From Phlebotomus papatasi (lineage: Eukaryota; Arthropoda; Insecta; Diptera; Psychodidae), in assembly GCF_024763615.1 (NCBI RefSeq), contig NC_077222.1, positions 2,542,001 to 2,606,000 on the forward strand: a DNA stretch of 64,000 nt, read 5' to 3'. The notes below the pieces were generated by a model. It searched no databases. It had not been told where the DNA came from and saw only the letters and a list, made by a program, of their open reading frames with translations. The stretch's first letter is position 1; each line of letters starts with the position of its first letter. Below are positions 24,301-34,725 of the stretch, piece by piece. The translations under genes were made by a program, and so were the position numbers.

Positions 24301-27300
24301 ATCTTGCGATAAGACCGTCTTGCTCAATTTACGCGCTAATTTCAGGTCACGCTTGGGAAGCTTTCGAGGGAATAACTGGCTCGAAGTATTTGGAGATGTC
24401 CAAAGTGGATCCAGGCGCAGTTAGAGAATCTCTGAAGAATGCTTTGGATTCTGGAATAACTTCCTTAGCCGTTGTCCTCACTCATAGTTATGCATTTCCC
24501 CAGCATGAGCTACAAATAGGCGCTATTGCGCAGGAACTGGGATTCAAGCACATTACCCTGTCCCATCAGGCCATGTCGATGTGCAGAATTGTGCCAAGAG
24601 GATATACAGCTTGTGCTGAAGCCTATCTAACTCCTCATGTTGAGAGATATCTCTCGAGTTTCAAATCCGGATTCAAAGATGAACTCAGGAATATCGATGT
24701 CCTCTTTATGCAGAGTGACGGAGGTTTGACGAAGATGGACAACTTCCGGGCAGCTCGGGCTATTCTCAGTGGTCCAGCTGGAGGAGTTGTTGGCTACGGA
24801 GTCACGGGAATTCGTGAAACGTCATCTCCATTGATTGGCTTTGACATGGGAGGAACATCAACGGATGTCTCCAGATTGGCTTCCGGAAAGTACGAACATG
24901 TGATTGAATCCACAACTGCTGGAGTGTCAATCCAAGCACCTCAGCTGGACATTAATACCGTTGCAGCCGGGGGCGGTTCAATGCTCTTCTTCCGGTCGGG
25001 ATTGTTTGTTGTGGGCCCTGAATCAGCTGGTGCAAATCCTGGACCGGCTTGCTATAAGAAAAATGGTCCATTGACTGTGACCGATGCAAATCTCATCCTA
25101 GGACGCCTCCTTCCGGAATACTTTCCGAAAATCTTCGGTCCAAATGAGGATGAAAAACTGGATTATGAAGCTTCCAGGGAGAAATTTGAAGCTCTGGCAA
25201 GGGAGATCAATAAGCATTTGATAGGATCTGGAGAGAGGACGACAGAGCTGAGTCTTCAGGAAGTTGCCATGGGATTTATAAGGGTAGCCAATGAGACTAT
25301 GTGCAGGCCAATCAGGGCACTAACTCAGGCACGTGGATATGATACTTCCTCCCATGTTCTGAGCTGCTTTGGAGGAGCTGGAGGACAGCATGCCTGCAGC
25401 ATTGCCAGGGAATTGAGAATGACCAAAGTCCTGGTGCACAAATACGCAGGCATTCTATCAGCCTATGGAATGGCTCTGGCTGATGTTGTCCATGAGGCTC
25501 AGGAACCAAGTGGCGTGGAATTCAGTGGAGCAACTGCTGATCATCTGGCTGAGCGCTTGGGTGCCTTATCAGAAATCTGTGTTGGCAAATTGAAAGAACA
25601 GGGCTTCCAAGATGCTCAGATTGAACTAGAACCTTATCTGCACATGAGATACGATGGAACAGATTGTGCTCTCATGGTATCTCCTACAAATAAATTAAAT
25701 CATGGGAATCTTCTCACTGAGAAATACGGAAACTTCCATGAGGCTTTTCTCGATCGCTATCGCATGGAATTTGGCTTTGTCATCACCGGCCGGAAGATCA
25801 TTATCGATGATATTCGTGTGAGAGGCTTGGGGAAGACATTTGCTCCTCCTGAACAAGATATTTCCTCGGCTGTCGGAACTATTCCTCAAGTGGAAGAAGT
25901 TACTTCGGTGTTCTTCGAAGGAGGTGCTAGAGATACTCCTGTGTACCTCTGTTCCAAACTCCTGGCTGGAGATGTAATTCCAGGGCCAGCTGTGCTCATT
26001 GATGATCTGTCGACAATTCTCGTGGAACCGGATTGTCGTGTTGAGATGACCCAGAAAGGGGATTTGATTATTCACGTGGGAAGTGGAGAAATCCGACCAA
26101 TCTATGAGAAACTCGATGCTGTCCAATTAAGCATCTTCAGTCATCGTTTCATGTCAATAGCCGAGCAAATGGGACGTGTTCTTCAGCGTACTTCCATCTC
26201 CACCAACATCAAAGAGCGACTCGATTTCTCATGTGCTCTCTTTGGGCCAGACGGAGGTCTCGTCAGCAATGCTCCGCATATTCCCGTCCATCTTGGCGCC
26301 ATGCAAGAAACTGTCCAGTTTCAGTTGAGAACCCGTGGAAAATCCCTCCGGAAGGGCGATGTTGTCCTGTCAAATCATCCTCAAGCTGGAGGATCCCATC
26401 TCCCCGACTTCACAGTGATAACTCCAGTGTTCAGAGAAGGAATCCCCCAACCAGTCTTCTTTGTGGCTTCCCGAGGTCACCATGCAGATATCGGAGGAAT
26501 TACTCCAGGATCAATGCCTCCTCACTCCAAAAGCCTCGCCGAAGAGGGAGCAGCTTTCAAATCCTTCCTGATAGTCGAAAACGGAGTCTTCCAGGAAGAG
26601 GCAACCATAAACCGCCTCACGACTCCCACAGACGCTCCCGGTGCTTCAGGAACTCGAAATTTAAGTGACAATCTCTCAGATTTAAAAGCTCAAATAGCTG
26701 CCAATCACAAGGGTATCCAGCTTGTTGGGGAGCTAATAGACATTTACGGATTGAGCGTCGTTCAAGCCTACATGAACTTCATCCAAGCCAATGCTGAACT
26801 AGCAGTCAGTGATATGCTCAAGGAGATTGCCAGAAAAACTCCAAAAGGAGAAGTCCTGGAAGCTGAAGAGCGCATGGATGATGGAAGCCCTATTAAACTC
26901 CGAATCTCCATTGATGAAAAAGAAGGAAGCGCTGTGTGTGACTTCACCGGATCCGGGCCAGAAGTCTTTGGGAATTGCAATGCTCCCCGAGCCATTACCC
27001 TCTCAGCCCTAATCTACTGCCTCAGATGCATGGTTGGACACGACGTTCCACTGAATCAGGGCTGTTTAGCTCCTATTCGTGTCATAATCCCAAAAAATTC
27101 CATCCTGGATCCATCAGAAGGAGCCGCTGTGGTGGGTGGAAATGTTTTGACATCTCAGAGGATTGTTGATACAGTTTTGAGGGCTTTCCGGGTCTGTGCG
27201 GCATCCCAGGGATGCATGAATAACATCACAATTGGAGATGAGACCTTTGGGTACTATGAAACTGTAGCCGGAGGCAGCGGAGCTGGACCGAATTGGCATG

Positions 27301-30300
27301 GAACTGGAGGAGTTCACACGCACATGACCAACACCCGAATAACCGATCCGGAAATTATGGAGCTGAGATATCCGATCATTCTCAACAAGTTCTGCCTTCG
27401 GGATGATCAATCAGGAGGAAGAGGTGAGTCAAATCAAACGCTTCAAGATTGCCCAAAGACCCAAAAAGTAGTAACTTTTTAAAACCGTTTCATTTCCGAT
27501 TCGTAATAGCTTAGAACCGATTTGAACTTGTCGGAGATTTCAAGACCTTTCCAATGAACTAAAACTTGTGCCAATCCGTAGAGAAATACATTCTCTAGGA
27601 TTGTTTAAAGGTTCATTATCTAAAACTAATAACGGTTCTTCAAAACCGTTTTATTTCCGATTCGTAATATCTCAGAACCGATTTGGACTTGTCGGAGATT
27701 TCATGACCTTTCCACTGAACCAAAACTTGTGCCAATCGGTAGAGAAATACGTTCTCTAAGATTGTTTTAAGGTTCATTATCTAGAACTAATAACGGTTCA
27801 AAACCGTTTCATTTCCGATTAGTAATACCTTAGAACCGATTTGAACTTATCGGAGATTTCAAGACTTTTCCAATGAATTAAAACTTCTGCCAATCGGTAG
27901 AGAAATACGTTCTCTAGGAAGGTTCATTGTCTAGAACAAATAACGGTTCAAAACCGTTTCATTTCCGATTCGTAATGGTTCAGAACCGATTTGAACTTGT
28001 CGGAGATTTCAAAACCTTTCCACTGAACCAAAACTTGTGCAAATAGGCAGAGAAATACGTTCTCTAAGATTGTTTAAAGGTTCATTATCTAGAACTAATA
28101 ACGGTTCAAAACCGTTTCATTTCCGATTCGTAATAGCTCAGAACCGATTTGAACTTGTCGGAGATTTCAAGACCTTTCCAATGAATCTAAACTTGTGCCA
28201 ATCGGTAGAGAAATACGTTCTCTAGGAAGGTTCATTGTCTAGAACAAATAACGGTTCAAAACCGTTTCATTTCCGATTCGTAATAGCTCAGAACCGATTT
28301 GAACTTGTCGGAGATTTCAAGACCTTTCCAATGAACCAAAACTTGTGGCAATCGGTAGAGAAACACGTTCTCTAGAAAGGTTTATTGTCTAGATTGTCTA
28401 CAGTTAATAACGGTTCAAAACCGGTTCATTTCTGATTCGAAATGGCTTTGAACCGATTTGAACTTGTCGGAGATTTCAAGACCTTTTCACTGAATTAAAA
28501 GTTGTGCCAATCGGTAGAGAAATACGTTCTCTAGGAAAAGGTTTATTATCTAGAACTAATAACGTTTCAAAACTGGTTCATTTCCGATTCGTAATAGTTC
28601 AGAATCTATTTGAACTTGTCGGAGATTTCAAGACCTTTCCAACGAATCTAAATTTGTCCCAATCGGTAGAGAAATACGTTCTCTAGAACCGTTTAAAGCA
28701 TTAATTATCAAAAATAAGTATCAATAAGAAGGATCAAAAATAAACCATTTATTTCTACCAATAAATAAAGCTTTACATCACATTGATATCAACCAACAAG
28801 GCACTTTCGAGTATTTATGGGCTGAATGGGACGATAGTTATCCACAAGGCGTCCATCGAGTCCTTGAATCTCCCTGAAGAAGTTCATTTTCCGCTTGTCT
28901 ATCGAGTTCACTTTCAAAGGAATGACCCAAGTGACATCCTCGTAACACGGAGGAGTTGTAAAACTTCCATTGTAAACCACAAAAGATCCCTTTCTCAAGG
29001 CATCCACATTGAGAAACTCGCCTAAATTGAAGGCACAGAGCTTTTCTTCCAGAACAATTTTACTCCTACTTCTACTGACTCTGGGCAGGAAGTCCAGAAA
29101 GAAATAGCTCGGAGCGTAGTTTTTCACTTGGAAAAGCTGACCTATAACTAAAATCCCGTCTTTGAAGAATTTAGCCTCAGCTACGCTTCCGTATTTTGAA
29201 TTGTAGCAGACAATGTGCATTTCCAGGGAATATTTTCTGGAATTGATGGAATGCTCAGATCCTTGGGTATCATTTCTGCCCCAGTGGAAGTGAATATCTC
29301 GCGGAATGTATTCACTATTCCCCAGAAAGTACCCGGAAATAGATGGATATTTATTTTCATGCCACGTGAGGAGGTACTTCACTGTGTAGTGATCATTTAT
29401 CAGCTCAACACTTTCAGGACGATAGTCCTCATTTCTGACTGTCAAACTTCTTTTCTTGGGCAGTTTTTCGCACTTTCCAGGAACAATATCAATGGGACTC
29501 TGATTGATTCCATCACAAACTGGATATTTCACTTTCCACTCTGATGGATCGTTATAAGAAAATTCCTAAAATTTCAAACGAATCAACTTTAAAATCGTTG
29601 GAAGAAAGTTTATCTCAGAAGAAACGTACAGAATCAGCTATGTAATCCAATCCTACATGAGCTAGTGGTTCATTGAAGGTATCAGCTTGACACAAGACCC
29701 AAATTTGGCAGCATATCGTCACAATCAGGCGAATGTTTAACATTTCTCTTATCACAAATCAACGATAAGGCGCTCACACTATTCGTGAAACAAACGCGTA
29801 ACATACTGACCATCAACTTCCAGAATTACTGTGTTTGATAGAGTCATACTTAAGAGATAATGAACTCTTCAATTTTTGTGATAAATGCTTTTATTAAATG
29901 AGAATTTCAAAATTGTATTTTGCAATGAATCATTTCGTTTTGAGTGCCAATTCTTTTTACGAACTTTGAAATTTATATTTAGAAGCCTTAAGATTTGTAT
30001 AGATCTGAGGATTAAATCTTTCTGTTTTTTAGGACTCTGAGTACCGAAAGGAAAATATGGATCTTTTAGGAAAAGTTTTTTTTTTAACTTAGCCAAGGCA
30101 CACACGGGGAATTATAACAGAAAGCAGAGTAATTTTATCTCATAAAAGAACCACTAAAGGTAGTTTTGTAAGACTCATAAGTTAGTTTGTTTCGAATCTT
30201 TTAGGAATATGGTGACCCAAAAATATGGATATTTTGGGAGAAACATTTTTTTTAATTATTTAGAACTTATAAAAATCTAATTCTTGTAGACGATACAAAC

Positions 30301-33300
30301 TATAAAAAATGATCTTGTAATCTAGGATATATATTTTTGTAGGGCCTAAATTTTCGTTAGATATTGTTGATCAAAAAAACGTGATATTGATTGGCAGGAT
30401 ATAGGGGAAAAGTGCCCATGCTTTACACGGTCCCAAGCTTTACAGTGACTAATTTTCTCGTACACTGAGAGAAATCCGAATAAGTTAAAATAACATCCCT
30501 GAAATGTTAATTTTACCCTGAAGTATTGATCCCAAATCGGTGTAAATATTACCCTTTTAGGTGTATTTAGGGTTAAAGTTACCCTTTTTCATGTTAATTT
30601 TACCCTCAAAAAGGTGTAAAATTAACATTAAAAAATGTTGATATATATTTACACCAAAAAAGTGTTAAAGTTATGAGGAGAAAAAGTTAATCGCACCCTC
30701 TTTTTTTCTCAGTGTATGTTTTTGAATAAATGTGACTCACCTTTTCTATATTTTAAAATCTAAGGGAAAGTGTCTTGTTTTTAAATTATATTGCAGAGTT
30801 GTATTTATTCTGAAACATGTGAAAAATTTAGTCATATTGTAAAGCTTGGGACAGTGCAAAGCATGGGCACTTTCCCCTACTACGGCCTGAGTTGATCGAG
30901 AGACGACCTAGCGTAATTATTCGAAATATTTTGAATTTTTTACCTGAATATTACGTTATTTTTACCTAGATCAATTACCGTAGATGCGGATGACTTTGCC
31001 CTCCGTTGGTGACGTTGCCCCCTACTGTTCGTTAACTTTTCTTTAAATCTAATGTTTAAGAATAGTCCTGACAGATCAGACATGAAAGATCAGATCGGTA
31101 AAGACCATCCTTAAGTACTAGAATTAAAGAAAAGCTTACGAACAGTAGGGGGCAAAGTCACCCACGTCTAGTGTTTAAAAATTAGAATAAAAGTGTATTT
31201 TAAAGGTTTTGTTTGGAGAATGTACATAATATTTTCCAGGTAATATTTTCGTCAATAAGGCGTAAGTGTCACTCCTAATTGTAATTTTATTACTTCAATT
31301 TTGTCTTGGTGGTATACTGCTTTCACTATTTTTTTTCTGCGGACATTTTCATGATGAATTTAAATAAATATTCTACATTGCCTATATCATATTCATCTAT
31401 TTTATTTAATGATTTTTATGAAAGTGTGGAAAATTTTATTAATAATTTATGTAAATATAATATTAAAAAAAAATTATAAACGAATTTCGACCTCTAAAAA
31501 ATTATTAAAAATGTCTGTTTTTTTTTTAACAGGCCTTCTTGAAAGAATGCATTTAGGTCCCGCGATAACTATTGGGAAATGATAAATGTTTTCCAAATGG
31601 TTTTTAAAGTAATATTATAGTCATAGCATGGTAATTTCGGTGATTTTTAATATCCAATAAATTCTTTTACATTCGTATTGGTAAAAACGCGATCAGTTGA
31701 TGAAAAAAAGAAGAAGTATAGACTGAAGCGTAATTTACCATTTGGTAATTTTAAAGTAATAATTACCTCATTGTAACGAATTATTTTTCAGTTCAAAAGT
31801 ATGATTTTCGAATGCCCAAATAACTTCTATGACGGTACATGATAAAAAATAACGTTATATATTTGCTACTTGGGACTTTTTTTTTGTATAGTCAAGAGTG
31901 AACATTAGCTAAAATCTAATTTAATTAAAAGGTCTTGAAATTCCAAACAATGTTTAAATTTTAATATGATAAAATTTCGAATGTGAACAACGCAAAATTC
32001 CAGACAAACTAATTTGGAATTTCAGACTTTGATTATCTAGTAATAATTCAATAATTCACAATTATAAAATTCTAAATTGATTTATCCAGATTTTTGAATT
32101 TTGTCCTAATTGAAATTAGATCATCTGGATAAAATTTTAATGGCGGTCTAGAAGCCAAACGGTAACAGATATTGACTTTTAGTTTTCAGTGACCCCTTAT
32201 CTACAAGTCCTCGTTTCCTAATGATGTTTTTTTTTCATTTCTACCTCTCATTATCTTTTCAAAATTTAGTTTTCTGTATTTTTCGAAAATAGATTAAACG
32301 TTTTATTTATTAATTTTTTTATTTTATTTAGGAGGTGTGGTAGAAGTTTTCAAATCAGGAAAAATACTTGTTTGAAAGACCAATAAACTGCAAACGTAAA
32401 CAAATGATCAAACTTTCTGAAATGACTGATTGCGAATTCATTTAAAATATTTAAAATAGGGTAAGTGCTCATAATTTTGGACAGTTTCTAAATTTGGACA
32501 TTTTGAGGGTAAAATTGGACACTAAAAATAAATTGATTAAAATGATGGATTTTTATTCCAATATTTGATGAATAATGAATTATATCTAAATATTTGTTCT
32601 TTTTGGAAGATTTAGACACTAAATACGTTAAATTTTGAATATGATTTGAGTTGAAATTGCTTTGTTGAAAATTCAGTGTGAGCAATTGCTTACGAGAAAT
32701 ATGACAGAACTTCGTGGCTTACTTCAGTCTTATTTAGTTTTGGTGAAGTACTAACAAAGTTTGTTCGCTGTTTTTGAGTGATATTATTGAATATTCATTG
32801 AATATTGTGTTGATTCACGTTACTGATGATTTGTACATTTGACCTGAAGTGAGATTTGCCTTGTGAATTATATTTTTCGTGTGAAAAATGAGAAATTTTT
32901 TAAGACATTCACCAGTGAGGTCATGATTCTTATTTTGGACAGGTGTTTTTCTCACGAAATTTCGTGAAGTTTTAGCTTTTGTGATGACTAGGTTGGACAA
33001 ATGCCTGGAGAAACAAAGGAGCATCATCTCTATGAACGAGATGTAGCGAGAAATGCCTTGAAAGGCTCCCGAAAAGGTCAAGGAATGAGCGAATCCGCAC
33101 GTACTTGGAGCACCGAAGTCAACTCACTTTAATGAATGATATGGAAAGTTTCCGGGCTTCTGTGACATTCTACGTTTCCCTTACATGAACAGGAAGAGGA
33201 CTTGGTAAGATTGGTTCATGAAACGAAGAACAATCGGCATCCTATTGAGGCGGATTAGCTGTCCAAATTTACAGCCAAGTTGGACAAATTAATATACAAG

Positions 33301-34725
33301 TTGTCCAAAGTAAGAGCCAAAGTCACCTCTACATATCAATTCATTTTTAAACGTATTAAAACTAATTTTAATAAAAATAAGACGATAAATAGCTTGCTAA
33401 GTTTCTAAACAACCCTTCTGAAAAGAGAGTAACAAGAAATGTCAATTAGTATAGAAAATATCGCACTTCAAACTTGGAACTTCGATGCTTATAAGCAGAC
33501 TGTCCAAAATTATAAGCACTTCCCCTAAACTTTATTTATTAATTTTTGTTTTAGAAGGTATTTTAGAAGTTTCCAACTCAGAAAAAAAACTTGTTTGAAA
33601 GACTACTGGACTGCAAACGTAAACAAATGATAAAACTTTCTGAAATGACTGACTGCGAATTCATTTAAAATATTTAAAAGAAGTGAATAGAACAGAAAAA
33701 CAACCGTAAAACGCCTAATTTAAGATTTTATTCTGTGAAAGTTCCGTATATACAAATTTCTTCTGGGTAACATAATTTTACTGTTCAAATTGCACGGAGA
33801 GCGCAGTATATAACCAGTATAACTTAATACCGGTTTTTCGAGGTTAAAGGTTAAAAAAGGCTCTATAGGACGCATTTATCAGGCGAATGGAGTTTTTCTT
33901 GGGCTCGTTGGAAAGGTCTTGGAATTCCCGACAAAACTGAATCGGTTACAATTGATTTTTAACCGATAATGAACAGGTTCATAACCGTTTACTAATTTTT
34001 ATTCGAAATTCAATTACATTAGTTTTAACTCATTTTGGGCATTATTTTGAGTAATTTATAAATCCGTTTAAATTGGTTGTGAATCGGTAATGGACCGGTT
34101 ATGAACCGATAAGTAATTTTTATCTGAAAATAAATTTTATTACTCTTAAAATTATTTTGTGGCATCTTTCGAGTCATTTACAAATAGGTTTAAATCGGTT
34201 GAGAACCGGTAAACGGTAAATGATGCGAAAGTACTTTTGAGGGATAGCATCTAAGTCACAAGTGGGGCGCTTTACCATCGATTTCTTTATTTTTTTCTTT
34301 ATTTTTTAATGATTGTGCAATGTATTTTCAATTTGAAATTCTTCTAATTAATTTCAGGTAAATTTAATGGTGGCGAAGGAGTTCAGAGGGAACTCCTCTT
34401 CCGGAAACCAATGATGTTGTCCGTTCTAACAGAACGAAGAGTACTGGAGCCTTATGGAATGGCAGGAGGAGCGAATGGGAAACGAGGATTGAATTTGCTG
34501 ATCAAGAAAGATGGAAGAGTGATCAATTTAGGCGGTAAAACTGCTGTTCAAGTCGAAGCAGGTGATAGATTTTCAATGAAGACACCCGGAGGCGGAGGAT
34601 ATGGCCATCCTGATACGAGTGATGCATCAAATGATGCCCCTCATCTTGCCCAAGACGGAGAAGAGAGGAAATTTGTGGAGAAAGGAAGCATTTATGAATA
34701 TCGCAAAGCGCAAGAATCTGTTTAG
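21387..34725 (+). CDS. OPLAH: 5-oxoprolinase (ATP-hydrolysing), three coding exons
   Basis: Exons 21387-21828, 24346-27423 and 34358-34725 join in phase (1,1) to 1,295 residues, the usual length of eukaryotic 5-oxoprolinase. Known role: cytosolic ATP-dependent ring opening of 5-oxo-L-proline to L-glutamate in the gamma-glutamyl cycle. The hydantoinase-A N-terminal domain starts at once (AIDRGGTFTD, residues 7-16) and continues with RMGTTVATNALLERKG. The second nucleotide-binding-type motif GFDMGGTSTDVS is at about 312. The hydantoinase-B half has PHIPVHLGAMQETVQ, SNHPQAGGSHLPD and SRGHHADIGGITPGSMPP. Exon 3 supplies the C-terminal LLFRKP, LNLLIKKDGR and TPGGGGYG. All splice sites are GT..AG. 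Reading upstream of 24346 is intron. Intron 1 (2.5 kb) carries a TIR element. Intron 2 (6.9 kb) carries a satellite, MITEs and an antisense carbonic anhydrase gene. No disruption was seen. Confidence 0.96.
23248..24092. mobile_element. CAGTAGACTCTC TIR element in OPLAH intron 1
   Basis: TA-flanked; the ends CAGTAGACTCTCTCTAATTC and GAATTAGCGAGAGTCTACTG pair over about 22 bp. The CAGT start plus TA target suggests a pogo/Tigger-like non-autonomous element. It encloses another inverted pair (23394-23911). A related left end is at 62983. Confidence 0.75.
23394..23911. mobile_element. Nested inverted-repeat element
   Basis: Arms CATATCGCTCCTTGGAAATT and ACAAGGGGCCAACTCA on the left; TGAGTTGACCCCTTGTAATT and CCAAGGAGCGATATG on the right. 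It lies wholly within the TIR element 23248-24092, so it is either a second inserted element or an ancestral internal palindrome. Confidence 0.55.
27480..28703. repeat. 150-162-bp satellite in OPLAH intron 2
   Basis: Eight tandem units starting near 27482, 27644, 27802, 27952, 28110, 28260, 28419 and 28571. Unit lengths are 162, 158, 150, 158, 150, 159 and 152 bp. Each unit has AACGGTTCAAAACCGTTTC, CCGATTCGTAATAG, GAACTTGTCGGAGATTTCAA and GAGAAATACGTTCTCTA. Long units end ATTGTTTAAAGGTTCATTAT; short ones lack about 8 bp there. The array begins 57 bp after the exon 2 donor site. Diverged relatives lie at 33820-34215. Confidence 0.9.
28748..28753 (-). terminator. Poly(A) signal of carbonic anhydrase 2
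   Basis: AATAAA on the minus strand, 36 bp past the stop codon at 28789-28791, in the space between the satellite and the gene. Confidence 0.55.
28789..29743 (-). CDS. Secreted alpha-carbonic anhydrase 2, nested in OPLAH intron 2
   Basis: Read on the minus strand: exon 1 29743-29630, a 64-bp phase-0 intron (GTACGT..TTTTAG), exon 2 29565-28789; 296 residues. Exon 1 encodes signal peptide MLNIRLIVTICCQIWVLCQA. Exon 2 begins EFSYNDPSEW, then QSPIDI, zinc ligands H130, H132 (IHFHWG) and H155 (EMHIV), Glu142 in GSEH, and TTPPC. The proton-shuttle position, histidine in most fast isoforms, is Tyr98 (NDHYTV) with a histidine just before it. The usual Gln two before the first ligand is Asp. So it should bind zinc, but proton transfer may differ (inference). 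Same 38-codon first exon and intron phase as the gene at 14352-18040. It is antisense to OPLAH and wholly within its intron. Confidence 0.92.
29805..29809 (-). promoter_or_regulatory. Candidate initiator of carbonic anhydrase 2
   Basis: TCAGT on the minus strand, with its A at 29807, 64 nt upstream of the ATG. No TATA box is evident at the right spacing. Motif-only inference. Confidence 0.3.
30404..30877. mobile_element. GGGGAAAAGTGCCCATGC MITE (outer)
   Basis: TA-flanked, with inverted ends GGGGAAAAGTGCCCATGC / GCATGGGCACTTTCCCC and further pairing CCCAAGCTTTACA / AAAGCTTGGGAC. It is split by another MITE at 30463-30714. Without the insert it would be about 220 bp, like its GGGGAA-end relatives. 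Confidence 0.8.
30463..30714. mobile_element. CACTGAG MITE, copy 1 (nested)
   Basis: Ends TA|CACTGAGAGAAATCCG and CTCAGTG|TA. The interior is rich in TTAATTTTACCC, AAAAAGGTGTAAAATTAAC and GGTGTAAATATTACCC words. Two more copies lie at 59644-59861 and 59874-60127. It inserted into the outer MITE at a TA. Confidence 0.85.
30978..31168. mobile_element. GGGTGACTTTGC element, copy 1
   Basis: Ends TA|CCGTAGATGCGGATGACTTT and GGCAAAGTCACCCACG..TA. Inner blocks CTTAAGTACTAGAATTAAAG and AAAGCTTACGAACAGTAGGG are shared with 57686-59243 and 61352-61547. Non-coding. Confidence 0.65.
31620..31865. repeat. Dispersed TTACCATNTGGTAA repeat, copy 1
   Basis: Shares AGCGTAATTTACCATTTGGT, TAATTACCTCATTGTAACG, AAGTATGAT and AAAAATAACGT blocks with 53385-53560. 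Both copies also share a GCGATCAGTTGA/GCTATCAGTTGA start and a palindromic TTACCATNTGGTAA. Boundaries are approximate; element class is unknown. Confidence 0.45.
32300..32457. repeat. ~155-bp direct duplication, left copy
   Basis: Contains CTTGTTTGAAAGAC, CTGCAAACGTAAACAAATGA and GCGAATTCATTTAAAATATT. It is repeated in the same orientation at 33530-33679. The left copy ends exactly at the left TA of the intervening element and the right copy starts within a few bases of the right TA. Confidence 0.8.
32459..33525. mobile_element. GGGTAAGTGCTC TIR element with transposase remnant
   Basis: TA-flanked, 1,067 bp. The ends GGGTAAGTGCTCATAATTTT and AAAATTATAAGCACTTCCCC pair and continue into GGACAG/CTGTCC. 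The interior repeats TTGGACA words and holds decayed coding sequence at 33001-33258. A short relative at 55516-55756 shares the ends and the AAGTAACAAGAAAT block. The TA target and the remnant suggest a pogo/Tigger-like member of the Tc1-mariner group. Confidence 0.7.
33001..33258 (+). pseudogene. Decayed transposase N-terminal region
   Basis: The 43-codon frame 33001-33132 starts MPGETKEHHLYERDVARNAL and continues with KGQGMSESARTWSTEV. A second frame, 33175-33258, reads FPLHEQEEDLVRLVHETK then NNRHPIEAD before a stop. The first part resembles a pipsqueak-type helix-turn-helix, the second the following DNA-binding segment of pogo/Tigger-like proteins (EQEEDLV). Stop codons and a frame change separate them, and no catalytic domain is visible, so it is inactive. 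Family assignment is by eye. Confidence 0.45.
33530..33679. repeat. ~155-bp direct duplication, right copy
   Basis: The diverged partner of 32300-32457 with small indels. It lies directly right of the pogo-like element, still inside OPLAH intron 2. Confidence 0.8.
33820..34215. repeat. Diverged AACCGGTT repeats
   Basis: Repeated GGTTCATAACCG / GGTTATGAACCG, TAATTTTTATnnGAAA and GAGTAATTTA words with a spacing near 121 bp. They resemble the satellite at 27480-28703 in vocabulary only. The block ends about 140 bp upstream of OPLAH exon 3. Confidence 0.5.

Noticed and set aside
24165..24345. In-frame extension upstream of OPLAH exon 2
   Set aside because: The extension is AT-rich intron sequence without homology. 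The acceptor at 24344-24345 joins exon 1 in the correct phase and gives the expected family sequence.
25312..27410. Overlapping open frames in other frames and on the minus strand of OPLAH
   Set aside because: Shadow frames of a long, strongly conserved coding exon.
27480..28703. CRISPR-like array
   Set aside because: Repeats are ~155 bp with no unique spacers; this is a eukaryotic satellite.
29215..29544. Plus-strand frame within carbonic anhydrase 2
   Set aside because: Antisense shadow of the real minus-strand gene.
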